Part shown: positions 1 through 5,964 of the stretch, piece by piece | Position numbering within the stretch: the stretch's first letter is position 1 | Layout: each line of letters begins with the position of its first letter | From: Desulfobacula sp. | GTDB lineage: Bacteria; Desulfobacterota; Desulfobacteria; Desulfobacterales; Desulfobacteraceae | Length of the DNA stretch: 7,037 nt | Direction of reading: 5' to 3' | Assembly (NCBI GenBank): GCA_023144585.1 | Contig: JAGLFI010000063.1 | Location: forward strand, 1 to 7,037 | The notes under the pieces: model-generated | What the model saw: the letters and a program-made list of their open reading frames with translations, nothing else | Database searches by the model: none | What the model was told of the DNA's origin: nothing | Made by a program: the position numbers and the translations under genes

Positions 1-311
1 TTTAATTTGAATTGATTCAGCAGAGCCTGAATGACTGAAAATGGGTCCTGTCGGACATGGGTTTGTTTTCCCATGTAAGTAATGGATACATTATCTTGCC
101 TGCTGCACACCTCAAGCCAGGGTTTTACGGCCAGTATATGATATCGGGAACAGTCGAGGCTTGAACCGGACAATAAGAGCACGGTCCCAATATCCTTTGC
201 AAAGGATGCCGCTATTTGTTCAAACGGCCGGTCAAGCTTAATCGTTTCCTGATGAACATCTTTTAAAAGAGGAAGAAATTTTAACAATTGATTCATCTCA
301 GGGCCATTCAT
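1..311 (-). CDS. pabB: aminodeoxychorismate synthase component I, N-terminal part (cut by left edge)
   Basis: Only the first 103 codons are present and the frame stays open to the left edge. The protein starts MNGPEMNQLLKFLPLLKDV. A segment at about residues 44-65 reads LLLSGSSLDCSRYHILAVKP, which resembles the N-terminal domain of chorismate-using enzymes (TrpE/PabB family), in the form usual for PabB: a short N-terminus, then LLSG...D.(A/S)RYHI.A..P. PabB, with a PabA glutaminase, aminates chorismate to aminodeoxychorismate for p-aminobenzoate and folate. The catalytic chorismate-binding domain lies outside the window, so TrpE cannot be fully excluded, but this fragment looks more like PabB. 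I chose the ATG at 311. A second in-frame ATG at 296 is possible, and neither has a strong Shine-Dalgarno sequence. A stop codon (TAA at 327-329) lies just upstream in frame, which limits the start. The gene begins 10 bp after the hydrolase gene stop, so it is probably co-transcribed and perhaps translationally coupled. Confidence 0.75.
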   Translation of the reverse strand, partial: MNGPEMNQLLKFLPLLKDVHQETIKLDRPFEQIAASFAKDIGTVLLLSGSSLDCSRYHILAVKPWLEVCSRQDNVSITYMGKQTHVRQDPFSVIQALLNQFKL

Positions 312-321
312 CTTAAGACCA

Positions 322-942
322 TCATCTTAAAAAAGGATTCATTCTCTTTTCATTACCGATGGTTGTTTCCGGGCCATGACCGGTATACACAATGGTACCC
401 TCATCAAAGATTAAAAGCTTTTCTTTTATACTTGAAATCAGCGTATCATAGTCGCCCCCGGCAAGATCTGTTCTGCCGATGGAACCTGCAAACAGGGTAT
501 CCCCGGCAAAGAGATGACCTTTGGTATAAAGACTGATACCCCCTTTAGAATGACCGGGGGTGTGGATCACCTGCAATGTTATTTCACCGAATGTAATTTC
601 ATCCCCGTCATTTAAAAGAATATCTGCAGGCGGTGAATTTTCCGAAGACAGTCCGAACATCAGAGCAGACTGTGAAAGCTCGTGCAGCATGGGTTCATCC
701 TGGGGATGAATGGCAATCTGTGCCCCTGTCGCTTCTTTCATTCTTTTATTGGCACTGACATGATCAAAATGCCCGTGGGTATTGATCAGATATTTTACTT
801 TCAGTTCGGATTTTGCAAGCTCCATCAGGATTCGATCTGCATCATCTCCCGGATCAATCACGACTGCTTCTTTTGTAGCTTCACATCCTAAAATAAAACA
901 ATTGGCCATAATCGGGCCCACTTCAAGTTTCTTGATAATCAA
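322..942 (-). CDS. MBL-fold metallo-hydrolase, glyoxalase II-like (YcbL type)
   Basis: This 206-residue protein has the full metallo-beta-lactamase Zn signature: THGHFDH at 55-61, His131 in HTPGHSKGG, Asp148 in FAGDTLF, and His189 in YTGHGPETT. The segment GSIGRTDLAGGDYDTL at 153-168 is typical of the short hydroxyacylglutathione-hydrolase-like (YcbL/GloB2) branch. This branch lacks the C-terminal glutathione-binding domain of classical glyoxalase II, which is about 250 residues long. A soluble cytoplasmic thioesterase or hydrolase is expected, but the substrate cannot be read from the sequence. It could act on S-lactoylglutathione or another acyl-thiol, or on another substrate. The start is TTG, chosen because a perfect AGGAGG lies 5 nt upstream and because the family N-terminus (MIIKKLEVGPIMANCFIL) begins there. 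The gene starts 20 bp after nusB and ends 10 bp before the pabB-like gene. Confidence 0.9.
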   Translation of the reverse strand: MIIKKLEVGPIMANCFILGCEATKEAVVIDPGDDADRILMELAKSELKVKYLINTHGHFDHVSANKRMKEATGAQIAIHPQDEPMLHELSQSALMFGLSSENSPPADILLNDGDEITFGEITLQVIHTPGHSKGGISLYTKGHLFAGDTLFAGSIGRTDLAGGDYDTLISSIKEKLLIFDEGTIVYTGHGPETTIGNEKRMNPFLR

Positions 943-947
943 AACAA

Positions 948-953
948 CCTCCT
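948..953 (-). promoter_or_regulatory. Shine-Dalgarno sequence fixing the TTG start of the MBL hydrolase
   Basis: The coding strand reads AGGAGG, then TTGTT, then the TTG start at 942. It is the strongest ribosome-binding site I see in the window, and it compensates for a rare start codon. The next in-frame ATG encodes Met12, inside the conserved GPIMANCF segment, so it is too late. Confidence 0.8.
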
Positions 954-962
954 GTATTCGGC

Positions 963-1385
963 CTATTCAAAACCTTCAAGGGATTTGATACGATCCAGCA
1001 CACCATTGATAAAAGAACCGGAATCTCTTGTACCATATTTTTTCCCAATTTCAACCGCTTCATTTATGGTGACGCTGTGGGGAATATCAGAGTGCTTTAA
1101 AAATTCAAATATGGCTATCCGCATGATGTTTCTGTCCACCACAGGCATTCTGGAAATTCTCCAGTTTTTTGAATATTTGTTTAAAAAAGCATCAATTTGA
1201 GCACTATTTTCCTTTACACCCTTTACCAGATCCAGAAAAAATGGTTTGACTCCCTGCGTGAGTTTTTCTTCATTGTTGGCACAGAATACAATCAGATTTT
1301 CATCCTGATCCAGATAAGATTTGTCCATATCAAAGAAAAAAAGTGCCTGAAGTGCAAGTTCCCGTGCCTGCCTGCGGTCACCCAT
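963..1385 (-). CDS. nusB: transcription antitermination / rRNA-synthesis factor NusB
   Basis: The protein has 140 residues, the normal NusB length. It begins MGDRRQARELALQALF, the RNA-binding arginine-rich N-terminal helix, where R4, R5 and R8 fit the family pattern. The C-terminal half has W75...R79...VVDRNIMRIAIFE (82-94), INEAVEIGKKYG (107-118) and SFINGVLDRI (124-133), the conserved core of the all-helical NusB fold. NusB binds boxA RNA with NusE (ribosomal protein S10) and helps RNA polymerase read through rRNA operons. It sits 8 bp after ribH, and ribH-nusB adjacency is common in bacteria. The start is the ATG at 1385. The only Shine-Dalgarno-like tract (AAAAAAGG) lies in the last codons of ribH, about 12 nt away, so initiation may depend on coupling to ribH translation. 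Confidence 0.96.
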   Translation of the reverse strand: MGDRRQARELALQALFFFDMDKSYLDQDENLIVFCANNEEKLTQGVKPFFLDLVKGVKENSAQIDAFLNKYSKNWRISRMPVVDRNIMRIAIFEFLKHSDIPHSVTINEAVEIGKKYGTRDSGSFINGVLDRIKSLEGFE

Positions 1386-1393
1386 AATTTTAT

Positions 1394-1882
1394 TTAACCT
1401 TTTTTATGGCTTTCGGTTTTAAGACTTTCCGAAAGGTTTGCCATTTCTATGGCACCAAGGGCGACATCAAACCCTTTATTGCCGGCTTTTGTTCCGGCCC
1501 TTTCAATGGCCTGCTCAATGGTTTCTGTAGTAAGGATCCCGAACATCACCGGAACATCAGCGTCCAGACTGATGGATGCAATACCTTTGGACACTTCTGC
1601 ACACACATAATCATAGTGACTTGTGGCACCTCGAATGACAGCTCCAAGGCAGATAACAGCATCGTATTGTCCATGGTTCAGCATTTTTTTTACTGCCAGA
1701 GGAATTTCAAAGGCACCCGGAACTTTTAAAAAAGTAATATCCTTATCCTCTGCTCCGCTTCTGATGAGCGCATCAAGAGCACCTTCCACCAGCCGACCTG
1801 TGATAAAATCATTAAAACGGGCGGCAATGATTCCAAACTTTTTACCCTGAGCCTGCAAACCTGCTTCTATAATTCTTGGCAT
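1394..1882 (-). CDS. ribH: 6,7-dimethyl-8-ribityllumazine synthase (riboflavin synthase beta)
   Basis: RibH condenses 5-amino-6-ribitylamino-uracil with 3,4-dihydroxy-2-butanone 4-phosphate, the product of the RibB domain, to form lumazine, the substrate of riboflavin synthase. The 162-residue protein carries the family landmarks: ARFN at 21-24 (substrate-stacking Phe23), GAFEIP at 56-61, [14 protein letters not shown] at 80-93 with catalytic His89, GILTTET at 115-121, and Arg128 followed by GTKAGNKG at 130-137, which binds phosphate. Family members assemble as pentamers or 60-mer capsids; which form applies here cannot be seen. It starts 43 bp after ribBA. An AAGGA Shine-Dalgarno sequence lies about 8-9 nt before the ATG at 1882. 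The C-terminal tail ([12 protein letters not shown]) is polar and unremarkable. Confidence 0.97.
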   Translation of the reverse strand: MPRIIEAGLQAQGKKFGIIAARFNDFITGRLVEGALDALIRSGAEDKDITFLKVPGAFEIPLAVKKMLNHGQYDAVICLGAVIRGATSHYDYVCAEVSKGIASISLDADVPVMFGILTTETIEQAIERAGTKAGNKGFDVALGAIEMANLSESLKTESHKKG

Positions 1883-1925
1883 TTTTCTTTTCCTTATATC
1901 AATAATAATAACTTCAATTAAATAT

Positions 1926-3128
1926 TTACATATGGAGTAAATGTCCCATCTTGGCCTGCTTGCATTTTAAGTATCCCTGGTTGTGGCAATTGGGTTCAAC
2001 TTCAATGGGAACCTGTTCAACAACACTCAATCCATAACCTTCCAGACCGATCATTTTCATGGGATTGTTGGTCAAAAGCCGCATGTTTCTGACACCCAGA
2101 TCAACCAGCATCTGGGCACCCACACCATAATCTCTCATGTCGGCCTTCAAGCCGAGCTTTTCATTGGCTTCAACCGTGTCCAGACCCTGGCGCTGATATT
2201 CATAGGCTTTTAATTTATTTACAAGACCGATACCACGGCCTTCCTGGCGAAGGTATAAAAGGACTCCGCTGCCTTCTTCTTCCATCATGGCCATGGCTTT
2301 ATGGAGCTGCTCCTGGCAGTCGCACCGAAGGGAGGAAAAAATATCCCCTGTCATACATTCTGAATGAACTCTCACCAGAATTTCTTTTTCAGGATCAACC
2401 TCTCCTTTCACCAGAGCAATATGGGTCAAATTATCAATATCGTTTTCATAGGCAATGATCCTGAATTCTCCGCCGGCCCGGGTGGGGATCATCGTTTCAG
2501 CCGCTTTTTTGACAAAACTTTCTGTTTTAAGTCTGTATTTTACAAGATCCGCAACCGTGCAGATACCGATACCATGCTTTTTTGCAAATTTTTCCAGGGA
2601 GGGCATCCTTGCCATGGTACCGTCATCATCCATGATTTCACAAATCACCGCAGCAGGCTTCATCCCTGCAAGACGGGCCAGATCAACAGATCCTTCTGTC
2701 TGCCCGATCCTTATCATGACGCCACCGTTCCTTGCCCTTAATGGAAAAATATGCCCGGGTCTTGCAATATCGTTGGATGTGGTATCATCCGCCACCGCTG
2801 TAAGGATGGTTGTCGCCCGGTCTGCTGCTGAAATACCAGTGGTCACCCCGATTTTCGCTTCAATGGATACGGTAAATCCGGTTCCATATTGTGAGGTGTT
2901 ATTGTCCACCATCATGGGCAGATCCAGCCGGTCTGCAATAGTGGAATCAAGGGGAAGGCAGATCAGTCCCCTTCCATATGTGGCCATGAAATTTATGGCT
3001 TCAGGGGTCACAGCTTCTGCAGCCATGGTAAGATCACCCTCGTTTTCACGATCTTCATCATCCACAAGGATGACCATTTTGCCCTTCTTAATATCTTCAA
3101 TAGCCTGTTTAATTGTTAAATGCGGCAT
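1926..3128 (-). CDS. ribBA: bifunctional DHBP synthase / GTP cyclohydrolase II
   Basis: This 400-residue fusion supplies both entry steps to riboflavin. Residues 1 to about 200 are 3,4-dihydroxy-2-butanone-4-phosphate synthase (RibB, acting on ribulose 5-phosphate): [10 protein letters not shown] at 23-32, [12 protein letters not shown] at 96-107, [10 protein letters not shown] at 123-132, and [13 protein letters not shown] at 162-174. Residues from about 215 to 400 are GTP cyclohydrolase II (RibA): VHSECMTGD at 254-262, with Zn-binding Cys258, Cys269 and Cys271 in SLRCDC, then RQEGRGIGL at 294-302, DYGVGAQML at 333-341 and LLTNNPMK at 351-358. The RibA half looks fully intact. In the RibB half, Gln143 occupies the place of the His of the GHTE motif, exactly 17 residues after His126, matching the His136-His153 spacing of E. 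coli RibB (see findings). The start ATG at 3128 has an AAGGA Shine-Dalgarno sequence and lies 16 bp after ribE. Confidence 0.96.
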   Translation of the reverse strand: MPHLTIKQAIEDIKKGKMVILVDDEDRENEGDLTMAAEAVTPEAINFMATYGRGLICLPLDSTIADRLDLPMMVDNNTSQYGTGFTVSIEAKIGVTTGISAADRATTILTAVADDTTSNDIARPGHIFPLRARNGGVMIRIGQTEGSVDLARLAGMKPAAVICEIMDDDGTMARMPSLEKFAKKHGIGICTVADLVKYRLKTESFVKKAAETMIPTRAGGEFRIIAYENDIDNLTHIALVKGEVDPEKEILVRVHSECMTGDIFSSLRCDCQEQLHKAMAMMEEEGSGVLLYLRQEGRGIGLVNKLKAYEYQRQGLDTVEANEKLGLKADMRDYGVGAQMLVDLGVRNMRLLTNNPMKMIGLEGYGLSVVEQVPIEVEPNCHNQGYLKCKQAKMGHLLHM

Positions 3129-3144
3129 TTATAATTCCTTAAAG

Positions 3145-3810
3145 TTATAAAAATCCATTCCTTGCCAGAAGTTCCATGCTGATATCTTTTTGCCCGTTGG
3201 GCAAAGCATCATTTTTTGAAGAACTTCCTCTTAATATTTTTTTTACATATTTCCCGATCATGTCGGTTTCTATATTGATCTTGTCACCAACCCGTTTTAA
3301 CCCGATGGTTGTAATGTCTGCCGTGTGAGGAATAATACTGACCTGAAAATCCTGATTAGAGCATCTATTGATGGTCAGACTGATGCCTTCAATGGCAACA
3401 GAGCCTTTTTCAATCATATCTGCAGCCAGCTTTGACGGAATATCAATTTTGATGATTACAGCATTGCTCTTTCTTTCTATGGAAGCAATAGTTCCTGTTC
3501 CATCAATGTGTCCCGAAACCAGATGGCCGTCAATTCGGTCAGACAGCTTTAATGCCCGCTCTATATTGACCCTGGAACCTACCCTCAACTGTTTAAAGGT
3601 TGTCCGTTCAACAGTTTCGGGCGCCATATCCACTTTAAAACTATTTTTATCAAGACCAACAACAGTAAGACAAGCTCCGTTTACAGCAATAGAATCTCCA
3701 ATTTTAGTCCCGGACAAATCCAGATCACAGCCAATGTTGAGGACTCTTCCCTCCCCGCTGGACTTAATCTGCCTTATACTTCCAAAACTTTCAATGATTC
3801 CAGTAAACAC
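3145..3810 (-). CDS. ribE: riboflavin synthase (alpha subunit)
   Basis: Riboflavin synthase dismutates two molecules of 6,7-dimethyl-8-ribityllumazine to riboflavin and aminoribitylaminouracil. The 221-residue protein shows the diagnostic N-terminus MFTGIIE and two lumazine-binding repeats. The first has [12 protein letters not shown] at 38-49. The second begins near residue 97 and has [13 protein letters not shown] at 136-148. The C-terminal helix IGKYVKKIL is followed by a tail ending ELLARNGFL, as in other family members; this region mediates trimer formation in characterised enzymes. The start is GTG at 3810, fixed by the invariant MFTGIIE. No Shine-Dalgarno sequence lies in the usual place, because the 35 bp directly upstream are an A/T-only heptamer array. 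The nearest purine-rich tract, GAGGAG, is 74 nt upstream, next to the ribD stop. How this gene is translated is therefore an open question (see findings). Confidence 0.96.
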   Translation of the reverse strand: MFTGIIESFGSIRQIKSSGEGRVLNIGCDLDLSGTKIGDSIAVNGACLTVVGLDKNSFKVDMAPETVERTTFKQLRVGSRVNIERALKLSDRIDGHLVSGHIDGTGTIASIERKSNAVIIKIDIPSKLAADMIEKGSVAIEGISLTINRCSNQDFQVSIIPHTADITTIGLKRVGDKINIETDMIGKYVKKILRGSSSKNDALPNGQKDISMELLARNGFL

Positions 3811-3884
3811 TTTTTAATTTTTAATTTTTAATTTTTAATTTTTAATTAATTCATAATTTAAAATTAAAAACTCAAAATTCATAA
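3811..3884. repeat. heptanucleotide tandem repeat array in the ribD-ribE gap
   Basis: On the plus strand, five perfect TTTTTAA units occupy 3811-3845 (TTAAAAA on the coding strand). After a truncated TTAA (3846-3849), the heptad rhythm continues with degenerate units: TTCATAA, TTTAAAA, TTAAAAA, CTCAAAA and TTCATAA, ending at 3884. The array starts at the base before the ribE GTG and ends directly at GAGGAG, so it fills the whole spacer. It resembles the short tandemly repeated heptamers described in cyanobacterial intergenic regions, but kinship is only a resemblance. It holds no G+C hairpin and is not a Rho-independent terminator. A weak A/U-only hairpin between TTTTTAATT and AATTAAAAA on the coding strand is conceivable. 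Confidence 0.9.
3835..3882 (-). other. possible 15-codon leader reading frame before ribE
   Basis: An ATG at 3882 lies 2 nt after GAGGAG and opens a frame MNFEFLILNYELIKN that stops at TAA inside the heptamer array, 24 nt before the ribE GTG. It is made entirely of the repeat array. The peptide composition is what degenerate A/T heptamers give, so it is probably not a functional peptide. Its translation could still deliver ribosomes close to the ribE start. The GAGGAG-to-ATG spacing is short for efficient initiation. Confidence 0.3.
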
Positions 3885-3890
3885 CTCCTC
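3885..3890 (-). promoter_or_regulatory. GAGGAG Shine-Dalgarno-like site displaced from ribE
   Basis: The coding strand has the ribD stop TAA followed immediately by GAGGAG. This is where a ribE ribosome-binding site would be expected in a tight operon. The GTG start of ribE is 74 nt further on, beyond the heptamer array. If the array were reduced to one heptamer, the spacing would be 7 nt, a normal value. Confidence 0.5.
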
Positions 3891-4988
3891 TTATTTCAAA
3901 TACCCCTGCACAAGGATATCATTATCAAACTGGGTAACCTTTATGTTGTTAAGTTCAAAGGCATCCTTTATCAACTCGGGACCATGACCTTCAAACACAG
4001 GCATACCATCGCTGCTGCCTAAAAATTTGGGTGCCAGAAAAAACATTACTTTATTTACAATCCCGGCCGCAAGGACTGATCCTGCCACCACGCTTCCGCC
4101 TTCTATCAAAAGGCTTAAAATTGATATCTGCCCTAACTTAATCATCAGTTCATTTAAATCAAGCCTTTCTTCTTTCAACGGCACCTTAAGAATATGAGCC
4201 CCTTGTCTTTCAAGCAATGCTTTTTTGTCTTCAGAAATATCCGGGCCTGTAACAATAATAGTTCTGGCGTTAGAATTTTGGGTCAGCACTTTTGCATCTT
4301 CTTTAATATTCAAATGGGTATCCAGAATAATTCTTACAGGATCTTTTGCTTCAACCCCTTTAAGTCTTGAAGTAAGTGATGGATTATCGGCATGTAAAGT
4401 TCCTGATCCCACCAAAATAGCATCTACTTCATGCCGGATCTGATGGGCATGCTCCCTTGATTTTTCATTGGTGATCCATTTTGAATCCCCTGTAGATGTT
4501 GCTGTTCTTCCATCCAGGGTGGAAGCGCATTTTAAGATGACAAAGGGCTTATTATCATTTTGAATATACCAGATAAACTCTTCGATCAGAATTTTGGCTT
4601 CTTTTTCAAGAACACCGCAGATCACTTCAATTCCATTGTCCTGAAGATATTGGATACCACCACCGCAAACAGTGGGATTAGGATCTTTACAGCCTATTAC
4701 AACCTTTTTGATGCCCGCTTTGATAATTTTATGGGTACAGGGCGGGGTTTTTCCGAAATGATTACAAGGTTCCAGGGTGACATAGATAGTGGCATCCTTT
4801 GTTGCAAGGCCAGCGTCCTCAATGGCTTCTACTTCAGCATGGGCACAACCCGCTGCCCTGTGAAAGCCTTTTCCAATAATCTTCCCATCCTTGACAACTA
4901 CCGCACCAACGCAAGGGTTAGGGGATGTCAATCCCTTTGCTTTTTGTGCAAGGGATAACGCCTGTTGCATGACCTCACGATCGGTCAT
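3891..4988 (-). CDS. ribD: bifunctional riboflavin deaminase / reductase RibD
   Basis: RibD deaminates diaminohydroxyphosphoribosylaminopyrimidine, the GTP cyclohydrolase II product, and then reduces the ribosyl chain with NADPH. The protein has 365 residues, the normal length. Residues 1 to about 145 are the Zn deaminase: HAE at 50-52, and PCNHFGKTPPC with Cys75 and Cys84, the same numbering as E. coli RibD. The reductase domain follows, with LKCASTLDGRTA at 152-163, SKWITNEKSREHAH at 169-182, GSGTLHADNPSLTSR at 194-208 and LLIEGG at 293-298. I start it at the ATG at 4988 rather than at an ATG 30 bp upstream. MTDREVMQQALSLA is the family N-terminus, and GGATAAGG lies just before it. The start overlaps the nrdR end by 14 bp, suggesting translational coupling. 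The gap to ribE is 80 bp, the largest in the window. Confidence 0.96.
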   Translation of the reverse strand: MTDREVMQQALSLAQKAKGLTSPNPCVGAVVVKDGKIIGKGFHRAAGCAHAEVEAIEDAGLATKDATIYVTLEPCNHFGKTPPCTHKIIKAGIKKVVIGCKDPNPTVCGGGIQYLQDNGIEVICGVLEKEAKILIEEFIWYIQNDNKPFVILKCASTLDGRTATSTGDSKWITNEKSREHAHQIRHEVDAILVGSGTLHADNPSLTSRLKGVEAKDPVRIILDTHLNIKEDAKVLTQNSNARTIIVTGPDISEDKKALLERQGAHILKVPLKEERLDLNELMIKLGQISILSLLIEGGSVVAGSVLAAGIVNKVMFFLAPKFLGSSDGMPVFEGHGPELIKDAFELNNIKVTQFDNDILVQGYLK

Positions 4989-5481
4989 CAGCCTTATCCG
5001 CAATTGCATCAAACTCAATGGGCAGGCATTCTTTGGGGATCAGTCCTTTAAGTTCCTGGATAAAATCGGCCACATCTTTAAATTCCCTGTAAACAGATGC
5101 AAACCGGACATAGGCAACAGCATCAATTTGCTTTAAGGCCTCAATAATTTTTTCCCCCACAATCTTTGAAGGAATCTCCCGATTATTGATTTGTCTTAAA
5201 TCCTGCTCAATGCCATCGACTGTTTCTTCAATCAGGTTAATGCTGATGGCTCTTTTCTCACAGGCTTTTTTTATGCCGATCAGTACTTTTTCCCGGTTAA
5301 AGTCCTCCCTGCGACCATCTTTTTTTATGATCATGACAGGAACCCTCACAAACTTTTCATAGGTTGTAAACCGCTGGGAACATTCCTGGCATTGTCTGCG
5401 TCGACGAACTTCAAACTCAATCTTGCCCGGACGCGAATCAATCACTCTTGTATTTGGTTTTCCGCAAAATGGGCAGTTCAT
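4975..5481 (-). CDS. nrdR: transcriptional repressor NrdR of ribonucleotide reductase genes
   Basis: NrdR senses the ATP/dATP balance and binds NrdR boxes before ribonucleotide reductase genes. The 168-residue protein has an N-terminal Zn ribbon with Cys3 and Cys6 in MNCPFC, Cys31 and Cys34 in CQEC, and the DNA-contacting run VRRRRQC followed by RFTTYE. The ATP-cone follows from about 48 to 138, with KKDGRREDF at 53-61 and VAYVRFASVYREF at 122-134. It is somewhat longer than the usual ~150 residues because of an acidic tail (about 150-168) whose codons overlap ribD. The linker GKIEFEV between the Zn-ligand pairs is more hydrophobic than the usual acidic or small-residue form. A GAGG Shine-Dalgarno sequence lies 5 nt before the ATG at 5481. 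The nrdR-ribD adjacency is widespread in bacteria. No NrdR box is identifiable inside the window. Confidence 0.95.
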   Translation of the reverse strand: MNCPFCGKPNTRVIDSRPGKIEFEVRRRRQCQECSQRFTTYEKFVRVPVMIIKKDGRREDFNREKVLIGIKKACEKRAISINLIEETVDGIEQDLRQINNREIPSKIVGEKIIEALKQIDAVAYVRFASVYREFKDVADFIQELKGLIPKECLPIEFDAIADKADDRS

Positions 5482-5498
5482 ATGGGCCTCTTTCTTAT

Positions 5499-5960
5499 TT
5501 AAATTTCAAGCTGGATGAGCGCTACTTTAGATTTATCAAACATATCCAAAGCTAAAGGGTCATCATATCCATCTTTATAATATACGGTTTTGATTCCGGC
5601 ATTAATAATCATTTTCGCACAAATGGAACAGGGCTGGTTGGTACAATAAAGGTGAGATCCGCTTACCCGGATACCATGGAAAGCTGCCTGGATGATGGCA
5701 TTTTGTTCTGCATGAACCCCGCGGCACAATTCGTGTTTTTCCCCGGACGGCACATTTAACTGCTCTCTTAAGCATCCGGTCTCCCTGCAATGGAGAACCT
5801 TTGCAGGAGCCCCATTATATCCTGAGCAAAGAATTCTTTTATCCTTAACCAGAACTGCCCCTACTTTTTTTCTTAAACAGGTGGAACGAGTGGCAACAAG
5901 ATTACAAATTCCCATAAAATATTCGTGCCATGAAGGTCTGTCGAAAAGCTGCTCGGTCAT
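5499..5960 (-). CDS. comEB: dCMP deaminase (ComEB family)
   Basis: dCMP deaminase converts dCMP to dUMP, the thymidylate synthase substrate, and is typically activated by dCTP and inhibited by dTTP. The 153-residue protein begins [18 protein letters not shown], with RPSW as in the family. The catalytic Zn site is His83-Ala-Glu85 (GVHAEQNAI) with Cys111 and Cys114 in NQPCSIC. Cys58 and Cys63 in CRETGC, with His76 and Cys79, resemble the second, structural Zn cluster known from phage T4 dCMP deaminase. YNGAP at 48-52 is also conserved. The frame is open further upstream into glyA, but that N-terminal extension is translated glyA overlap and I reject it; the ATG at 5960 gives the family N-terminus. 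A GGAAAA tract lies about 10 nt upstream. It starts 4 bp after the glyA stop and ends 17 bp before nrdR. Confidence 0.94.
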   Translation of the reverse strand: MTEQLFDRPSWHEYFMGICNLVATRSTCLRKKVGAVLVKDKRILCSGYNGAPAKVLHCRETGCLREQLNVPSGEKHELCRGVHAEQNAIIQAAFHGIRVSGSHLYCTNQPCSICAKMIINAGIKTVYYKDGYDDPLALDMFDKSKVALIQLEI

Positions 5961-5964
5961 CAAT

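Noticed and set aside
1883..1925. Internal promoter in the A/T-rich ribBA-ribH gap
   Set aside because: The 43 bp are A/T-rich but no convincing -35/-10 pair stands out, and the AAGGA before ribH explains the only clear signal.
2455..3150. Plus-strand open frame of 231 codons opposite ribBA
   Set aside because: It lies almost wholly antisense to the strongly conserved ribBA, has low-complexity Ser/Ile/Pro-rich composition, no recognisable domain, and is best explained by codon bias of the opposite strand. Other plus-strand frames in the window are rejected for the same reason.
3811..3884. CRISPR array or insertion-sequence ends
   Set aside because: The repeats are 7-bp tandem units without spacers. 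There are no transposase, terminal inverted repeats or target duplications.
3811..3890. FMN riboswitch or Rho-independent terminator in the ribD-ribE gap
   Set aside because: The gap is almost entirely A/T repeat, with none of the G-rich conserved segments of the FMN aptamer and no G+C stem. No other gap in the window is long enough for the aptamer. A riboswitch upstream of glyA, outside the window, cannot be judged.
4989..5018. Ten-residue N-terminal extension of RibD
   Set aside because: Starting at 4988 puts His50, Cys75 and Cys84 at the same positions as in E. coli RibD and places a GGATAAGG tract before the start. The extension is nrdR sequence in another frame.
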